Below, in pieces: positions 22,985-30,930 of a stretch of DNA of 43,042 bases (positions are counted from its first letter, which is position 1; the number at the start of each line of letters is the position of its first letter). Under the pieces are notes generated by a model. That model had not been told where the DNA came from, did not search any database, and saw nothing but the letters and a program-made list of their open reading frames with translations. The stretch spans positions 1 to 43,042 of the forward strand of contig PBRZ01000152.1 in NCBI GenBank assembly GCA_002726085.1. Reading direction: 5' to 3'. The stretch comes from Acidobacteriota bacterium (GTDB lineage Bacteria > Acidobacteriota > Vicinamibacteria > Vicinamibacterales > UBA8438). The translations under genes and the position numbers were made by a program.

Positions 22985-23827
22985 CTACAACGTCAAGCCG
23001 ATCAACATGGACGCGGCGAAATAGGTGGCCGCTTCGATGATCCCAGCGCCCAGGTTGGGCGGGTCCTTTACAAGCTCGGCGCTCAGGCTCGCTCCCGGCA
23101 GGAGCACCTTGTCGGCGAAGAGCCTGATGAGCGGCAACAAGATCAACCCGACGACGGTGTAGTACCCGAAGACCCACAGGCTTTCGTTCCAGGAGACGAA
23201 ATCGCCGTCACCCGCCAGGCGGATGATGTTCCCAAATCCGACCAACACGCCGGCAAACGCGACCCCCACCGCAGTATTGTCCTTTTCGATTTGATCGTGC
23301 AGATCGTATGAGGTGATCTTGTCGTAGAGCAGCCCGGCAACGACGAGCGCAATCAGACCTGCAATCCAAAAGACCAACCCTGGGAGCAACCCGCCTTCGC
23401 CCGACATCGCCCCGGCCGTGATCAGGCCCACCGCGACATAGTTGCCCCCTTCGACGGCACCCATGCCGGCGTTGCGGTCTTCGACGATCTCCCGCTCGTT
23501 GTCGAACTTCGAAAAGACCACCGTGTCGTTGACCCAGGCCGACAGATTGAGCAGTACGATCCCCAGCACCCCGAAGATCACGAGCCCGATCACGTCGTCG
23601 GCCACGCTGAACGACGCGGGCCCAGACACCACGCCGCCAAGTACGATCACTACCCCCAGGTAGTAGCCCGCCACAGCGAGCGCGACAGCCAGGTTGTCCT
23701 TCTCGACGAGCTCCGTCCGGAGCACGAAGCGTCGGTGCAAGCCGTCGTACAGCCATTTGCCGAGAACGAGCAGACCGAGGACGACCGCCAGATAGATGAA
23801 GCCCGTCAGAATCTGATCCACCGACAT
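22985..23827 (-). CDS. Double DUF350 membrane protein (YjfL-like)
   Basis: 280-residue integral membrane protein of two tandem DUF350 units, each with about four helices. The repeated hallmark is visible: LVEKDNLAVALAVAGYYLGV in unit 1 and QIEKDNTAVGVAFAGVLVGF in unit 2. E. coli YjfL has a single unit, so this is a doubled form. GAGGAG lies 7 nt before ATG 23827. Cotranscribed between the lipoprotein and the SpeE-like gene. Function unknown; DUF350 proteins recur with PspA/DUF4178 in envelope-stress clusters. Confidence 0.9.
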   Translation of the reverse strand: MSVDQILTGFIYLAVVLGLLVLGKWLYDGLHRRFVLRTELVEKDNLAVALAVAGYYLGVVIVLGGVVSGPASFSVADDVIGLVIFGVLGIVLLNLSAWVNDTVVFSKFDNEREIVEDRNAGMGAVEGGNYVAVGLITAGAMSGEGGLLPGLVFWIAGLIALVVAGLLYDKITSYDLHDQIEKDNTAVGVAFAGVLVGFGNIIRLAGDGDFVSWNESLWVFGYYTVVGLILLPLIRLFADKVLLPGASLSAELVKDPPNLGAGIIEAATYFAASMLIGLTL

Positions 23828-23843
23828 AATGCGCTCCTCGAGA

Positions 23844-24575
23844 CTACTTACCGCCGAACCGCGTTCCGCCCGACATCCGACCGTTCACCCGCTGACCGAA
23901 CGACTGGCTACGCGCGGCTTGTCGCGACTGTTGTCGCCGGAAGAAGTTGGGATTGGTCTGCCTGGTGACCGACCCGTTCGAGCCATACTCGCCAGCCGGA
24001 CCGTAGTAGGTCTGGCCACGATCTCGAGCGCTCCGATACCCGTTCCAGTCGTTTCGGTAAATCGGGCGACCGAAGCCTCCGATCATGTGGCTCAGCAGGG
24101 CGTATTGACCGTAGAACACCCAGAATGATCGCCCGCCGCCCTCGTCGCGCCATTGACCATAACGCTCGTTGCCGACCTGTTGATAGCCGGGCGGGTGCTG
24201 GTTCTGGTCGACAACGCCATCGGGCCCCTTCGAGAGGATCACCATTCCGAGATGGGGCTGATATTGCTCGTAGGTCCGGCGACCGACCTGTTGCCAGTCG
24301 AGAATGGAGTCTCGGTACACCATATCCTCAGCCCCGGCCTGAGGCTCGCCAATGACTACTCCGTACTGGTGATAGTACCCATCCTCCCGCATGTCCTGCA
24401 GAGTGACCGAGTACTCCGGGTACTGCTCGAGCTGCCCCTGCAGGCGCTCGAGCGGCGTCGTGGTATCGCACGCCACCGTGACCATGCCGATGGCGATCAG
24501 AGTGGCCAGAACGGGAACCAGACGGAACGGCACCGCCTGGCCTGAGACGCTCGACGATGTGAGGCAGAGCTTCAC
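23844..24575 (-). CDS. Lipoprotein of the DUF350/DUF4178 cluster, family not identified
   Basis: 243 residues. GTG 24575 overlaps the DUF4178 stop (GTGA) and has GGGGAG 6 nt upstream. The signal helix 16-35 ends at the lipobox VTVAC (C36). The mature part is rich in Tyr, Gln, Gly and Arg (DGYYHQYGVVIGEP, WVFYGQYALLSHMIGG) and ends in a Ser/Arg/Gly tail (SFGQRVNGRMSGG). It occupies the place of YjfM/YgiB-type proteins in the enterobacterial set, and its Gly/Ser/Arg tail is reminiscent of theirs, but homology cannot be claimed. Probably membrane-anchored in the periplasm. Confidence 0.75.
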   Translation of the reverse strand: MKLCLTSSSVSGQAVPFRLVPVLATLIAIGMVTVACDTTTPLERLQGQLEQYPEYSVTLQDMREDGYYHQYGVVIGEPQAGAEDMVYRDSILDWQQVGRRTYEQYQPHLGMVILSKGPDGVVDQNQHPPGYQQVGNERYGQWRDEGGGRSFWVFYGQYALLSHMIGGFGRPIYRNDWNGYRSARDRGQTYYGPAGEYGSNGSVTRQTNPNFFRRQQSRQAARSQSFGQRVNGRMSGGTRFGGK

Positions 24576-25120
24576 TGCAGACTCCCCGGCAAGATGTGGG
24601 TGAACTGGTAGTCTTCCACGACGAAACCGGCCGCCGCCGCGAATTCGGACTCGCTCCACTGCTCAATACCGACAAACGTCGTCTCGGCCCCATCCAGAAA
24701 CTCCCACCGAAACAGATCTGCCCCGGTGCCCGTCCCACCAGGGAACATCTGACCGGCGTAGGAGGCGTCGATGTGAAACTCCGTACCCTCGAATACGATC
24801 CGCTCGGGTGGATCTTCGTGGTCGAGGATGTGGCGCCGAATGTCGCCGTCGATGTCACCGATGGCAATCTTCCTGGAGAGCGACCAGGCACCGTCGGCCC
24901 GCTCAAGATAGCGCTGCTCCCCGGCGGCCGTCAGCTCCCACTCTTCGACGCTGTCATCCTTGCCAGAGAAGTCGTACCGGCAATAGTTGGTCACCTGCCA
25001 GGTCTGCAGGTCGTAATCCACGAGATAGCCAACTTTGAGCTTCTCCAGGACCAGGTCGGCAAGCGGATCCGGCCCCTCATCCACTTTCTTCTTGCCGAAC
25101 AGTCGATCTGTCAAGCCCAT
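24572..25120 (-). CDS. DUF4178 family protein
   Basis: 182-residue soluble protein. Starts MGLTDRLFGKKK. The DUF4178 core is evident in VGYLVDYDLQTWQVTNYCRY, EEWELTAAGEQRYLERA and DGAWSLSRKIAIGDID, with a repeat-like beta half from FEGTEFHIDASYAGQM to TFVGIEQWSE. YjfK of E. coli occupies the equivalent position in its operon. ATG 25120 was chosen at the family start; GAGAGCG serves as a weak ribosome site. It overlaps the lipoprotein gene by 4 bases. Function unknown; usually encoded with DUF350 and SpeE-like genes. Confidence 0.87.
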   Translation of the reverse strand: MGLTDRLFGKKKVDEGPDPLADLVLEKLKVGYLVDYDLQTWQVTNYCRYDFSGKDDSVEEWELTAAGEQRYLERADGAWSLSRKIAIGDIDGDIRRHILDHEDPPERIVFEGTEFHIDASYAGQMFPGGTGTGADLFRWEFLDGAETTFVGIEQWSESEFAAAAGFVVEDYQFTHILPGSLQ

Positions 25121-25216
25121 GGGACGCTCTCGCTCGTCTGTCTGCACTGAATCTCTGGTACGACACTAGCAGGAAACAACAAGGGTCGCAATTCGCGGAC
25201 CGACGCCGAAGAGGTG

Positions 25217-25783
25217 CTAGCGATGTCGCCCCAGCTCGTCTCTGAAGTCGGGCGGGCGTTCCCTCGGATCAGCGCGACGTCGAAACAACGCGTGAGCGCC
25301 CCATTTCATGAACCCAAACGCCACCGCAGCAATAGCGAAGAGCAAGAAAATCGACCCGCCAAAGAAGAGCCACAACCGGGTCTTCGAAATCGCCAGAGCC
25401 ACGGCAAAGCTGACGCCGATGAGCGTCATCAAACCAGAGAGCCGGTGAAACCCCGGGACCGCGGCAAAGTCGACGTTCTGGCCAAGCAGCACCAATGTTA
25501 CGACCATCGAGGCGACTGGCAGCAAGTACACCAGTGCGTTGACCTCGAGCAGGTTGACGGATGTGAAGAAGAGCGTGTACGTCGTGACCACGGCGGCAAA
25601 CAGCCCTGGCGCGCAGCTGATGTAAATCAGGGTGGCGTAGAGGTATCTCCACGGCGTCGTCCCGCCTTGACCGCGTCCATGGAGACGCCCCACCACCCAG
25701 GTCGCGAGCGGCACGGAGACGAACACACCCAGAAGAGTCCAGGGGTAACGACCCGCCTGCAGCAGGAGCTCTTGAATCGTCAC
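25217..25783 (-). CDS. Five-helix membrane protein, first gene of the stress operon
   Basis: 188 residues with about five transmembrane segments: YPWTLLGVFVSVPLATWVV, LYATLIYISCAPGLFAAVV, ALVYLLPVASMVVTLVLLG, LMTLIGVSFAVALAI and LWLFFGGSIFLLFAIAAVAF, then a basic cytosolic tail (HALFRRRADPRERP). GTG 25783 was chosen because upstream in-frame sequence is non-protein-like; there is no evident Shine-Dalgarno. It lies 96 bases before DUF4178 in the same direction. No family was recognised; it is probably specific to this kind of cluster. Confidence 0.72.
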   Translation of the reverse strand: MTIQELLLQAGRYPWTLLGVFVSVPLATWVVGRLHGRGQGGTTPWRYLYATLIYISCAPGLFAAVVTTYTLFFTSVNLLEVNALVYLLPVASMVVTLVLLGQNVDFAAVPGFHRLSGLMTLIGVSFAVALAISKTRLWLFFGGSIFLLFAIAAVAFGFMKWGAHALFRRRADPRERPPDFRDELGRHR

Positions 25784-25868
25784 GACGTGGTCGGCACCCG
25801 TGACGCCGACACGACCTCGAGCGCTGCCCGAGACAAGTAAGGACGGAAGCTGACGTGGCCCACCTCTT

Positions 25869-25898
25869 TGTCCTGTCTCCTGTCTCCAGCCTCCTGTG
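25869..25898. repeat. CTCCTG-type intergenic tract
   Basis: TGTCCTGTCTCCTGTCTCC followed by AGCCTCCTGTG: four near copies of a 7-base unit, upstream of the nine-gene operon and directly beside element B. Confidence 0.5.
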
Positions 25899-25900
25899 CA

Positions 25901-26078
25901 ACTTAGGGCCCTCGCAAGAATAACTTCCCATCTGTTGGCCGCCGATGCATCCCCTCTGGCGGTGTTGGGCTTCGGTTCAGCGGGGTCAAATACTGCCGGT
26001 ATTTTCCCTCGTCGCGCCTTGCCAGCCGGGCGCCTCGACACCCTAAAACGGGCACTTGTTCTTGCGCGGACCCTTACT
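25901..26078. mobile_element. MITE-like element B sharing a core with element A
   Basis: Ends pair imperfectly: 25901-25929 (ACTTAGGGCCCTCGCAAGAA...) against the inverse of 26050-26078 (AGTAAGGGTCCGCGCAAGAA...), 22 of 29 positions. The core block 26005-26032 matches 9563-9590 of element A at 27 of 28 positions in inverse orientation. A further GCATCCC...GGCGGTGTTG stretch also corresponds. The right end supplies the TAA stop codon of the gene at 26074-28242. No coding potential. Confidence 0.7.
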
Positions 26079-28242
26079 TCGCCAGCGGGTCTGGGCGAAG
26101 TTGGAACCTGACCACCTTGCTCGGCGTGCCCTTTCCAGTCTCGGCGTGGAACGGCGCCCGTGTGCTCCAGGTAGCCCACAGGCCTTTGCCCTTCCACCCG
26201 GCGCCTGGATCGTCGATACGCCCATCCATCCATTTGGTGTAGAAGCCCAGCGGATAGGGCACCCGCATCACCACCCACTCGCCGTCTCGAAGCGCCAGCA
26301 GGGCCTCGGATGCGTTGCCGGTGCTGATGGGGATGTCTCGGCCGAGCCCGAAGGTGTCGAACTGGTCGACCCAGGCGTAGTAACTGCCCTCGCTGCTTCC
26401 AGATTCGGTGATCCCCTTCATCTGCGGCAGCGGCTCCTCGTAAAAGGTCCAGCCCTCGGGGCAGTGCTGGCCGGTGGCGGTCGGACCGTTGAGCTGACCG
26501 GAACACTTGCTCCTTTCGAAGCTAGCCAGATGGCCGCTGGCCAGCGGCGTCCAGACCACGCCGCTCCGGTCGATATCCATGCCTCGTGGCGAGTAGACGT
26601 GCTGCTCGCTCGCCCGCGGATTGTCGAACGGCACCTCGAAGATCTCGGTCAGCCCGGTTTCCGACGGGTTGTCCCCCGGCACGAACCGCAGCAGCGCCCC
26701 CGGCATACCCAGCGACGACCCCCAGACCGAGCCATCATTGGGATCGACCGACACGCCGTAGAACCCGGAGCGAATCCGGGTGTCCTTCGACGGGTCGATC
26801 GGCTCGCCCGGCTCGGTCCACGCGTCGCGTCGACCGTTCCCATTGGTGTCGAGCACCAGCGGGCTCCAGCCCTGGGCCGCCTCCTCGTCACCGGTGTCCA
26901 GGAACAGGCGGGTGTTCAGCCACCCGATGACCTGACCGCCCCCACTGGTCCACAGCGTGTTGTCCGCATCCTCGGCAAACGTCAGATGATGCGTGCTGTA
27001 ACAGGTCCCGATCAGTGTCATCTCCTCGTCGGACGGGTCATAGACCGCCAGATGACGACCGGCGCGCGCGTTGGGGAACACCCTGGCCGAGGGATGATCC
27101 GACCCTTCCAGACACATCGGCGGGTTGCTGGGGCCACGGACCCTCGAGGTCAGCCAGACGCGCCCGTCCTGGTCGAGCATCGGGTTGTGAATATTGGCCT
27201 GGCTCTCCCAGATCGCTTCGTCACCCCAGTAGGGTGACGGCGCGAGCGGGGGCCCGGCCGCCAGCGGCGTGTTCGGATCGCGCACCGGCACTGGCACCTG
27301 TCGGATCGCATTCGCCACCGGATCGAGCACCGGCACGTAGTCGGCACTGGCCTCGAGCGCCCCATAAATCGGACCGTTGGCGTTCACGGTCGGGTCACGT
27401 CTGTCTGTCGACGCTTCATCGTGCAGATAGGCCTTCGGGTCGGCCCAGTCCCACTGGGTGATGACGACGTTCCGCTCGACGCCGCGTGGACGTGGCGGCG
27501 CCTCCGGCAGCTCGCCGGCCATGATCCGGCCAGTCCAATCGGCATACATCTGGAGCGCACGCTGCCGTCCCATCCGATCGAGCGCGCCGCTCATGCTGCC
27601 ACCCGCCTGGCCTGACTGAATCCGCCGGTCCCAGGCCTCCACCAGGGAGTCGAACTCGCCAAGCTGCGGGGGAATCTCCCGGGTCGCCTTGTTGCCCAGG
27701 GCGTGACAGGCGGTGCACCCGCCCGACTTCAGCCCGCGCAGCCAGGCAGCCTGGCTGCTGATGCTCGCCGAAATGCCGTTGCCCTCCGGTCCGGTGCCCG
27801 GGAACTCGTCCGGGCCCGGCGCCTCGAGGAGCGAATACCAGTAGCCGGCCGGGTAGTACTGGGCGGCGGCGCTCGCGTCGGGCGCGACCACCGCCGTCAG
27901 GTCGACTCTGCCCCCAGGCGACGCCTGCTGTTTGGCGGAGTCGACCAGCCCGTAGCCGCGCGCCCAGACGTCATAAGTCGCCGCCGGGAGGTCCGGCACT
28001 ACATAGCGCCCCTGGTCGTCGGTCACGACCGTACGATTGAACCGCGTGGGCAGGTCGGTCGTCTCGGCTATGACCCAGACACCGGCTTCCGGACCATTCG
28101 CTCCCATCACCACCCCGCCGATGTCGTCACTGTCAATTTGTACCGCCGCCTGCCTGGCACCAAGTCCTGCCACAAAGACCATCACGCACACGGCGAGCCC
28201 AACCCCAACCACACCGACGAATCCAAGCCTGCTCTTCGTCAT
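26074..28242 (-). CDS. Exported carboxypeptidase-regulatory/heme/beta-propeller protein
   Basis: 722 residues. Signal segment 7-32. Residues 40-118 are a carboxypeptidase-regulatory-like beta-sandwich (GGVVMGANGPEAGVWVIAET, VVTDDQGRYVVPDLPAATYD). One heme-c site, CTACH, is at 176-180. The remainder is a propeller of the streptogramin-lyase-like kind (FYGVSVDPNDGSVWGSSL, YSPRGMDIDRSGVVW). It is a periplasmic redox or ligand-binding protein; the substrate is unknown. ATG 28242 follows GAGGAGAAGG. The stop codon TAA lies within the terminal repeat of element B, so the C-terminus may have been trimmed or shifted by insertion. Separated from the PQQ dehydrogenase gene by 112 bases. Confidence 0.83.
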   Translation of the reverse strand: MTKSRLGFVGVVGVGLAVCVMVFVAGLGARQAAVQIDSDDIGGVVMGANGPEAGVWVIAETTDLPTRFNRTVVTDDQGRYVVPDLPAATYDVWARGYGLVDSAKQQASPGGRVDLTAVVAPDASAAAQYYPAGYWYSLLEAPGPDEFPGTGPEGNGISASISSQAAWLRGLKSGGCTACHALGNKATREIPPQLGEFDSLVEAWDRRIQSGQAGGSMSGALDRMGRQRALQMYADWTGRIMAGELPEAPPRPRGVERNVVITQWDWADPKAYLHDEASTDRRDPTVNANGPIYGALEASADYVPVLDPVANAIRQVPVPVRDPNTPLAAGPPLAPSPYWGDEAIWESQANIHNPMLDQDGRVWLTSRVRGPSNPPMCLEGSDHPSARVFPNARAGRHLAVYDPSDEEMTLIGTCYSTHHLTFAEDADNTLWTSGGGQVIGWLNTRLFLDTGDEEAAQGWSPLVLDTNGNGRRDAWTEPGEPIDPSKDTRIRSGFYGVSVDPNDGSVWGSSLGMPGALLRFVPGDNPSETGLTEIFEVPFDNPRASEQHVYSPRGMDIDRSGVVWTPLASGHLASFERSKCSGQLNGPTATGQHCPEGWTFYEEPLPQMKGITESGSSEGSYYAWVDQFDTFGLGRDIPISTGNASEALLALRDGEWVVMRVPYPLGFYTKWMDGRIDDPGAGWKGKGLWATWSTRAPFHAETGKGTPSKVVRFQLRPDPLAK

Positions 28243-28314
28243 CGCCCTTCTCCTCATCTACAACCCGGCGGTCTCCAGTCTCAGCCGACATTGATGGCTG
28301 GTGAAGCCATCCGA

Positions 28315-28345
28315 CTTCTCCTGCCTCCTGTCTCCTGACTTCTGG
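28315..28345. repeat. CTCCTG-type intergenic tract
   Basis: CTTCTCCTGCCTCCTGTCTC continuing CTGACTTCTGG, between the PQQ dehydrogenase stop and the start of the gene at 28242. Same 7-base periodicity as the tracts at 21315 and 25869. Confidence 0.5.
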
Positions 28346-28354
28346 AAGCGCTCC

Positions 28355-30310
28355 TCATCGAAGCGCCAGCGCTACCCACTCGCTCTCCATATCGCTCCAG
28401 CCTACTGCGACCACGATGTATTGCTTGCCGTCGGCCACATACGTGATCGGCGCCGCGCTGGTCCCCCCGGGCAGCTCCACCTCGGCGACCACGGCACCAG
28501 TCTGTTTGTCATAGGCCCTGAACTGCTTACCCCCCACCTGCTCCGGCAACAGCACCATGCCCCGGTCGACCCCCTCTCCGAGAAAGACCAGCGTGCTGGT
28601 GACCAGCGGAGACACTCGCCCGGCCTGCCCAAGGGGCGGCAAATTCAGGTGTCGGATCGCCGGATGGTCCCGTGGCCCGTCGCCATTGGGAACACGCCAA
28701 CGAATCTCCCCCGCGTTCAGGTCAATAGCAACAAGGCTGCCATACGGCGGCTTCAAGAGCGGTAGCCCCTGCGGGCCCTCGGCGATATCCAGCGCCCGCA
28801 TCACGAAATCGACATTCGAGCGAGGATGTTCCGATTTCGTCAACCCGACAACGGCCGGAGTACGAACCGTCGGAACATAGAGGATACCGGTCTCTGGATC
28901 CACCCCGGCGCCGCTCCAGTCTGCTCCGCCGACCAGCCCGGGTGCCTGAATCGTCCCCTTGGTGCCGTCCGGCGTCGCTTCAACGATCGTCGGGGGCGTA
29001 AACAGTGGCCCGGAGACATAACCGGCGAGAATCTTCTCCGCCTCACGGCGCAGCTCCGGCGTGAAGTCGATCAGTTGGTCAATCGAAACGCCCTGCTGGT
29101 CGAACGGCGGCGGCTTCGTGGGAAACGGTTGGGTTGGTGCATACCACTCACCCGGCACGGTGCCGGCCGACACCGGACGTTCCTCGATCGGCCAGACCGG
29201 TTCCCCGGTCTCCCGGTCGAAGACGTACGTGAAACCTTGTTTGCTGACGATGGCAACCGCCTTGATCTCGCGACCCTCAACGGTGATGTCGATCAGGTTG
29301 GGCGCCGCCGGAAAGTCGTAGTCCCAAAGCCCGTGATGCACCGCCTGAAAGTGCCAGACTCGCTTACCAGTTCGGACATCGAGGCAGACGAGACTTTCGG
29401 CAAAGAGGTTGTCGCCGGGCCGGTGTCCACCGTAGTAGTCGTTGGTTGGCGTGGACAGCGGCAGGTAGACATAACCCAGCTCTTCGTCGGCGCTCGGCCA
29501 GGCCCACATGTTCGTATTTCCGGTGTACTCCCACGACGCGCGATCCTCGTTCGGGCTGGTCAGCCACGTCTCGTTCCCGACCTCGCCCTCCTGAGGCACC
29601 GTGTGAAAGATCCACAGCTGCTCACCTGTTCGGACGTCGAATCCCCGAACGTCGCCCGGCGGCATTTCCTTGCGGGCCGGCATCGTCTCGTTGACGAAAT
29701 CTGTCATGGCCGAGCCGATGATGACGACGTCGTTGGCCACCAGCGGGGCTGACCGCCACGCGAATTGCGTCACGGTCCGGGTATCGTAGCCTTGGGTCAG
29801 ATCCACTTCCCCGCCGACCCCGAAACTCGGGTAGCGTGCCCCGGTGCGCGCTTCGAAGGCGACCAGGCTCGACCCGACGACCGCGATGACCCTCGCGTCG
29901 TTACTCTCTCGATCCTCCCAGTACGCGACCCCGCGACTCGCGCTGCCGCGCCGCGTCTCGCCCTCGGGCAATGGATCGAACCAGACGACCGCGCCGGTCG
30001 TCGGGTCGAGCGCGGCAACTGTGCCCAGCGCGGTACTCACATACAGGCGCCCATCGGCCATCAGCGGCGTGTTCTGCACCACCGATGGCGGCCGCACGCT
30101 GCGATCCTGCCGAATTGCGTCTGGAATCGTCGATTGCCGCCAGGCGACCCGCAGGGCGCCGGCGTTGTCGGCGTTGATCTGGTCGAGCGACGAATACTTC
30201 GTTCCGGCGGCGTCTGCACTGTAGGCGCGCCATTCCTCCGTCTGCGCCGTGGCGAATGAGCCAGCCAGCAGGACCACGAGTATCGCCAGCGTGAGCAACC
30301 GTGCCAGCAT
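28355..30310 (-). CDS. PQQ-dependent dehydrogenase (glucose-dehydrogenase-like quinoprotein)
   Basis: 651 residues. Signal peptide LTLAILVVLLAGSFATA. The eight-bladed quinoprotein fold shows EEWRAYSADAAGTKYSSLDQ, ALDPTTGAVVWFDP, DVRTGKRVWHFQAVHHGLWD, YDFPAAPNLIDI, YVFDRETGEPVWPIEE and GGADWSGAGVDPETGILYVP, all landmarks of PQQ-dependent glucose/quinate-type dehydrogenases. There is no heme domain, so electrons probably go to a separate carrier or to quinone. The start overlaps the PAS-like gene stop by one base (TGATG). The substrate is likely a sugar or alcohol; no PQQ biosynthesis genes are present here. Confidence 0.88.
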   Translation of the reverse strand: MLARLLTLAILVVLLAGSFATAQTEEWRAYSADAAGTKYSSLDQINADNAGALRVAWRQSTIPDAIRQDRSVRPPSVVQNTPLMADGRLYVSTALGTVAALDPTTGAVVWFDPLPEGETRRGSASRGVAYWEDRESNDARVIAVVGSSLVAFEARTGARYPSFGVGGEVDLTQGYDTRTVTQFAWRSAPLVANDVVIIGSAMTDFVNETMPARKEMPPGDVRGFDVRTGEQLWIFHTVPQEGEVGNETWLTSPNEDRASWEYTGNTNMWAWPSADEELGYVYLPLSTPTNDYYGGHRPGDNLFAESLVCLDVRTGKRVWHFQAVHHGLWDYDFPAAPNLIDITVEGREIKAVAIVSKQGFTYVFDRETGEPVWPIEERPVSAGTVPGEWYAPTQPFPTKPPPFDQQGVSIDQLIDFTPELRREAEKILAGYVSGPLFTPPTIVEATPDGTKGTIQAPGLVGGADWSGAGVDPETGILYVPTVRTPAVVGLTKSEHPRSNVDFVMRALDIAEGPQGLPLLKPPYGSLVAIDLNAGEIRWRVPNGDGPRDHPAIRHLNLPPLGQAGRVSPLVTSTLVFLGEGVDRGMVLLPEQVGGKQFRAYDKQTGAVVAEVELPGGTSAAPITYVADGKQYIVVAVGWSDMESEWVALALR

Positions 30311-30774
30311 CACGCGCCTTGCGCCACGATACGGTCCCGCACCGCCTCGGCATCGCGGAGAAGCCGCCCTTCGAATTCCGGCTCTGGCTTGACGACGTTC
30401 TTGCCGCGCATGAGGAGCACCGCGCGGGCGCGATCGGCGCGACCGGTGCCGAGCGGGATCAGCCCCACGCCAAACACGTCGCAGTGTTGCCCCTGCATGC
30501 AGATGGTCTCCTCGCAGTAGACCACCTCGGTCGCCTTGGTGACCGAGGTGATCTTCGGACAGTGAAAGGCGCAGGTCTCGTCGACAACCGGCAACAGCTC
30601 GAAACAGTGCTTGCCGAACCACTGATCGGGCACCAACGCGCGCGCCGGCGCGTTCGCGTAGACGAACTCCATTCGTTCGGACACCACCACACACGGGTCC
30701 GGCTCCGCTTCGAGCCAGTTCCATCGCACGGTGATCTCGTCCCGCAACTCTGAATCCGCTCCGATAGTCGACAT
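30310..30774 (-). CDS. Small cysteine-rich PAS-like protein
   Basis: 154 cytosolic residues with a PAS-like fold: LEAEPDPCVVVSERMEFVYA, NAPARALVPDQWFGKHCFEL, then a beta-rich end (DVFGVGLIPLGTGRADRARAVLLMRG). Seven cysteines (28, 57, 68, 72, 87, 92, 98) cluster as C-x3-C and C-x4-C-x5-C, suggesting an Fe-S, heme or thiol sensor. AGGAGG lies 8 nt before ATG 30774. It overlaps the PQQ dehydrogenase gene by one base. No output domain is attached, so it may sense redox state for the dehydrogenase or a partner kinase. The PAS assignment is from pattern only. Confidence 0.68.
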   Translation of the reverse strand: MSTIGADSELRDEITVRWNWLEAEPDPCVVVSERMEFVYANAPARALVPDQWFGKHCFELLPVVDETCAFHCPKITSVTKATEVVYCEETICMQGQHCDVFGVGLIPLGTGRADRARAVLLMRGKNVVKPEPEFEGRLLRDAEAVRDRIVAQGA

Positions 30775-30882
30775 CACCGTCCTCCTCATGCGGCCGACCC
30801 AACTGGAGGCAGTCTATACCGCGAGCTCGTAGGGCACCAGGGCTCCGTGCCATGCGTTTCCATCGTCTAGGGAACTGCACGT

Positions 30883-30888
30883 TATAAT
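30883..30888 (+). promoter_or_regulatory. Likely -10 box for the gene at 30931
   Basis: A perfect TATAAT followed by CTC, 43 bases before the ATG; no good -35 is apparent. The same TATAATCTC occurs at 36270-36278 before another secreted-protein gene. Confidence 0.4.
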
Positions 30889-30930
30889 CTCGGGACTCGT
30901 CCGTCTGCCTCCTGCGACAGTGGAGAACCG

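Noticed and set aside
25784-26506. Long upstream extension of the five-helix membrane protein
   Set aside because: It passes through element B and the antisense of the propeller gene; no protein-like sequence before 25783.
30311-30880. Extension of the PQQ dehydrogenase upstream of its signal peptide
   Set aside because: Overlaps the PAS-like gene in another frame; the signal peptide begins at 30310.
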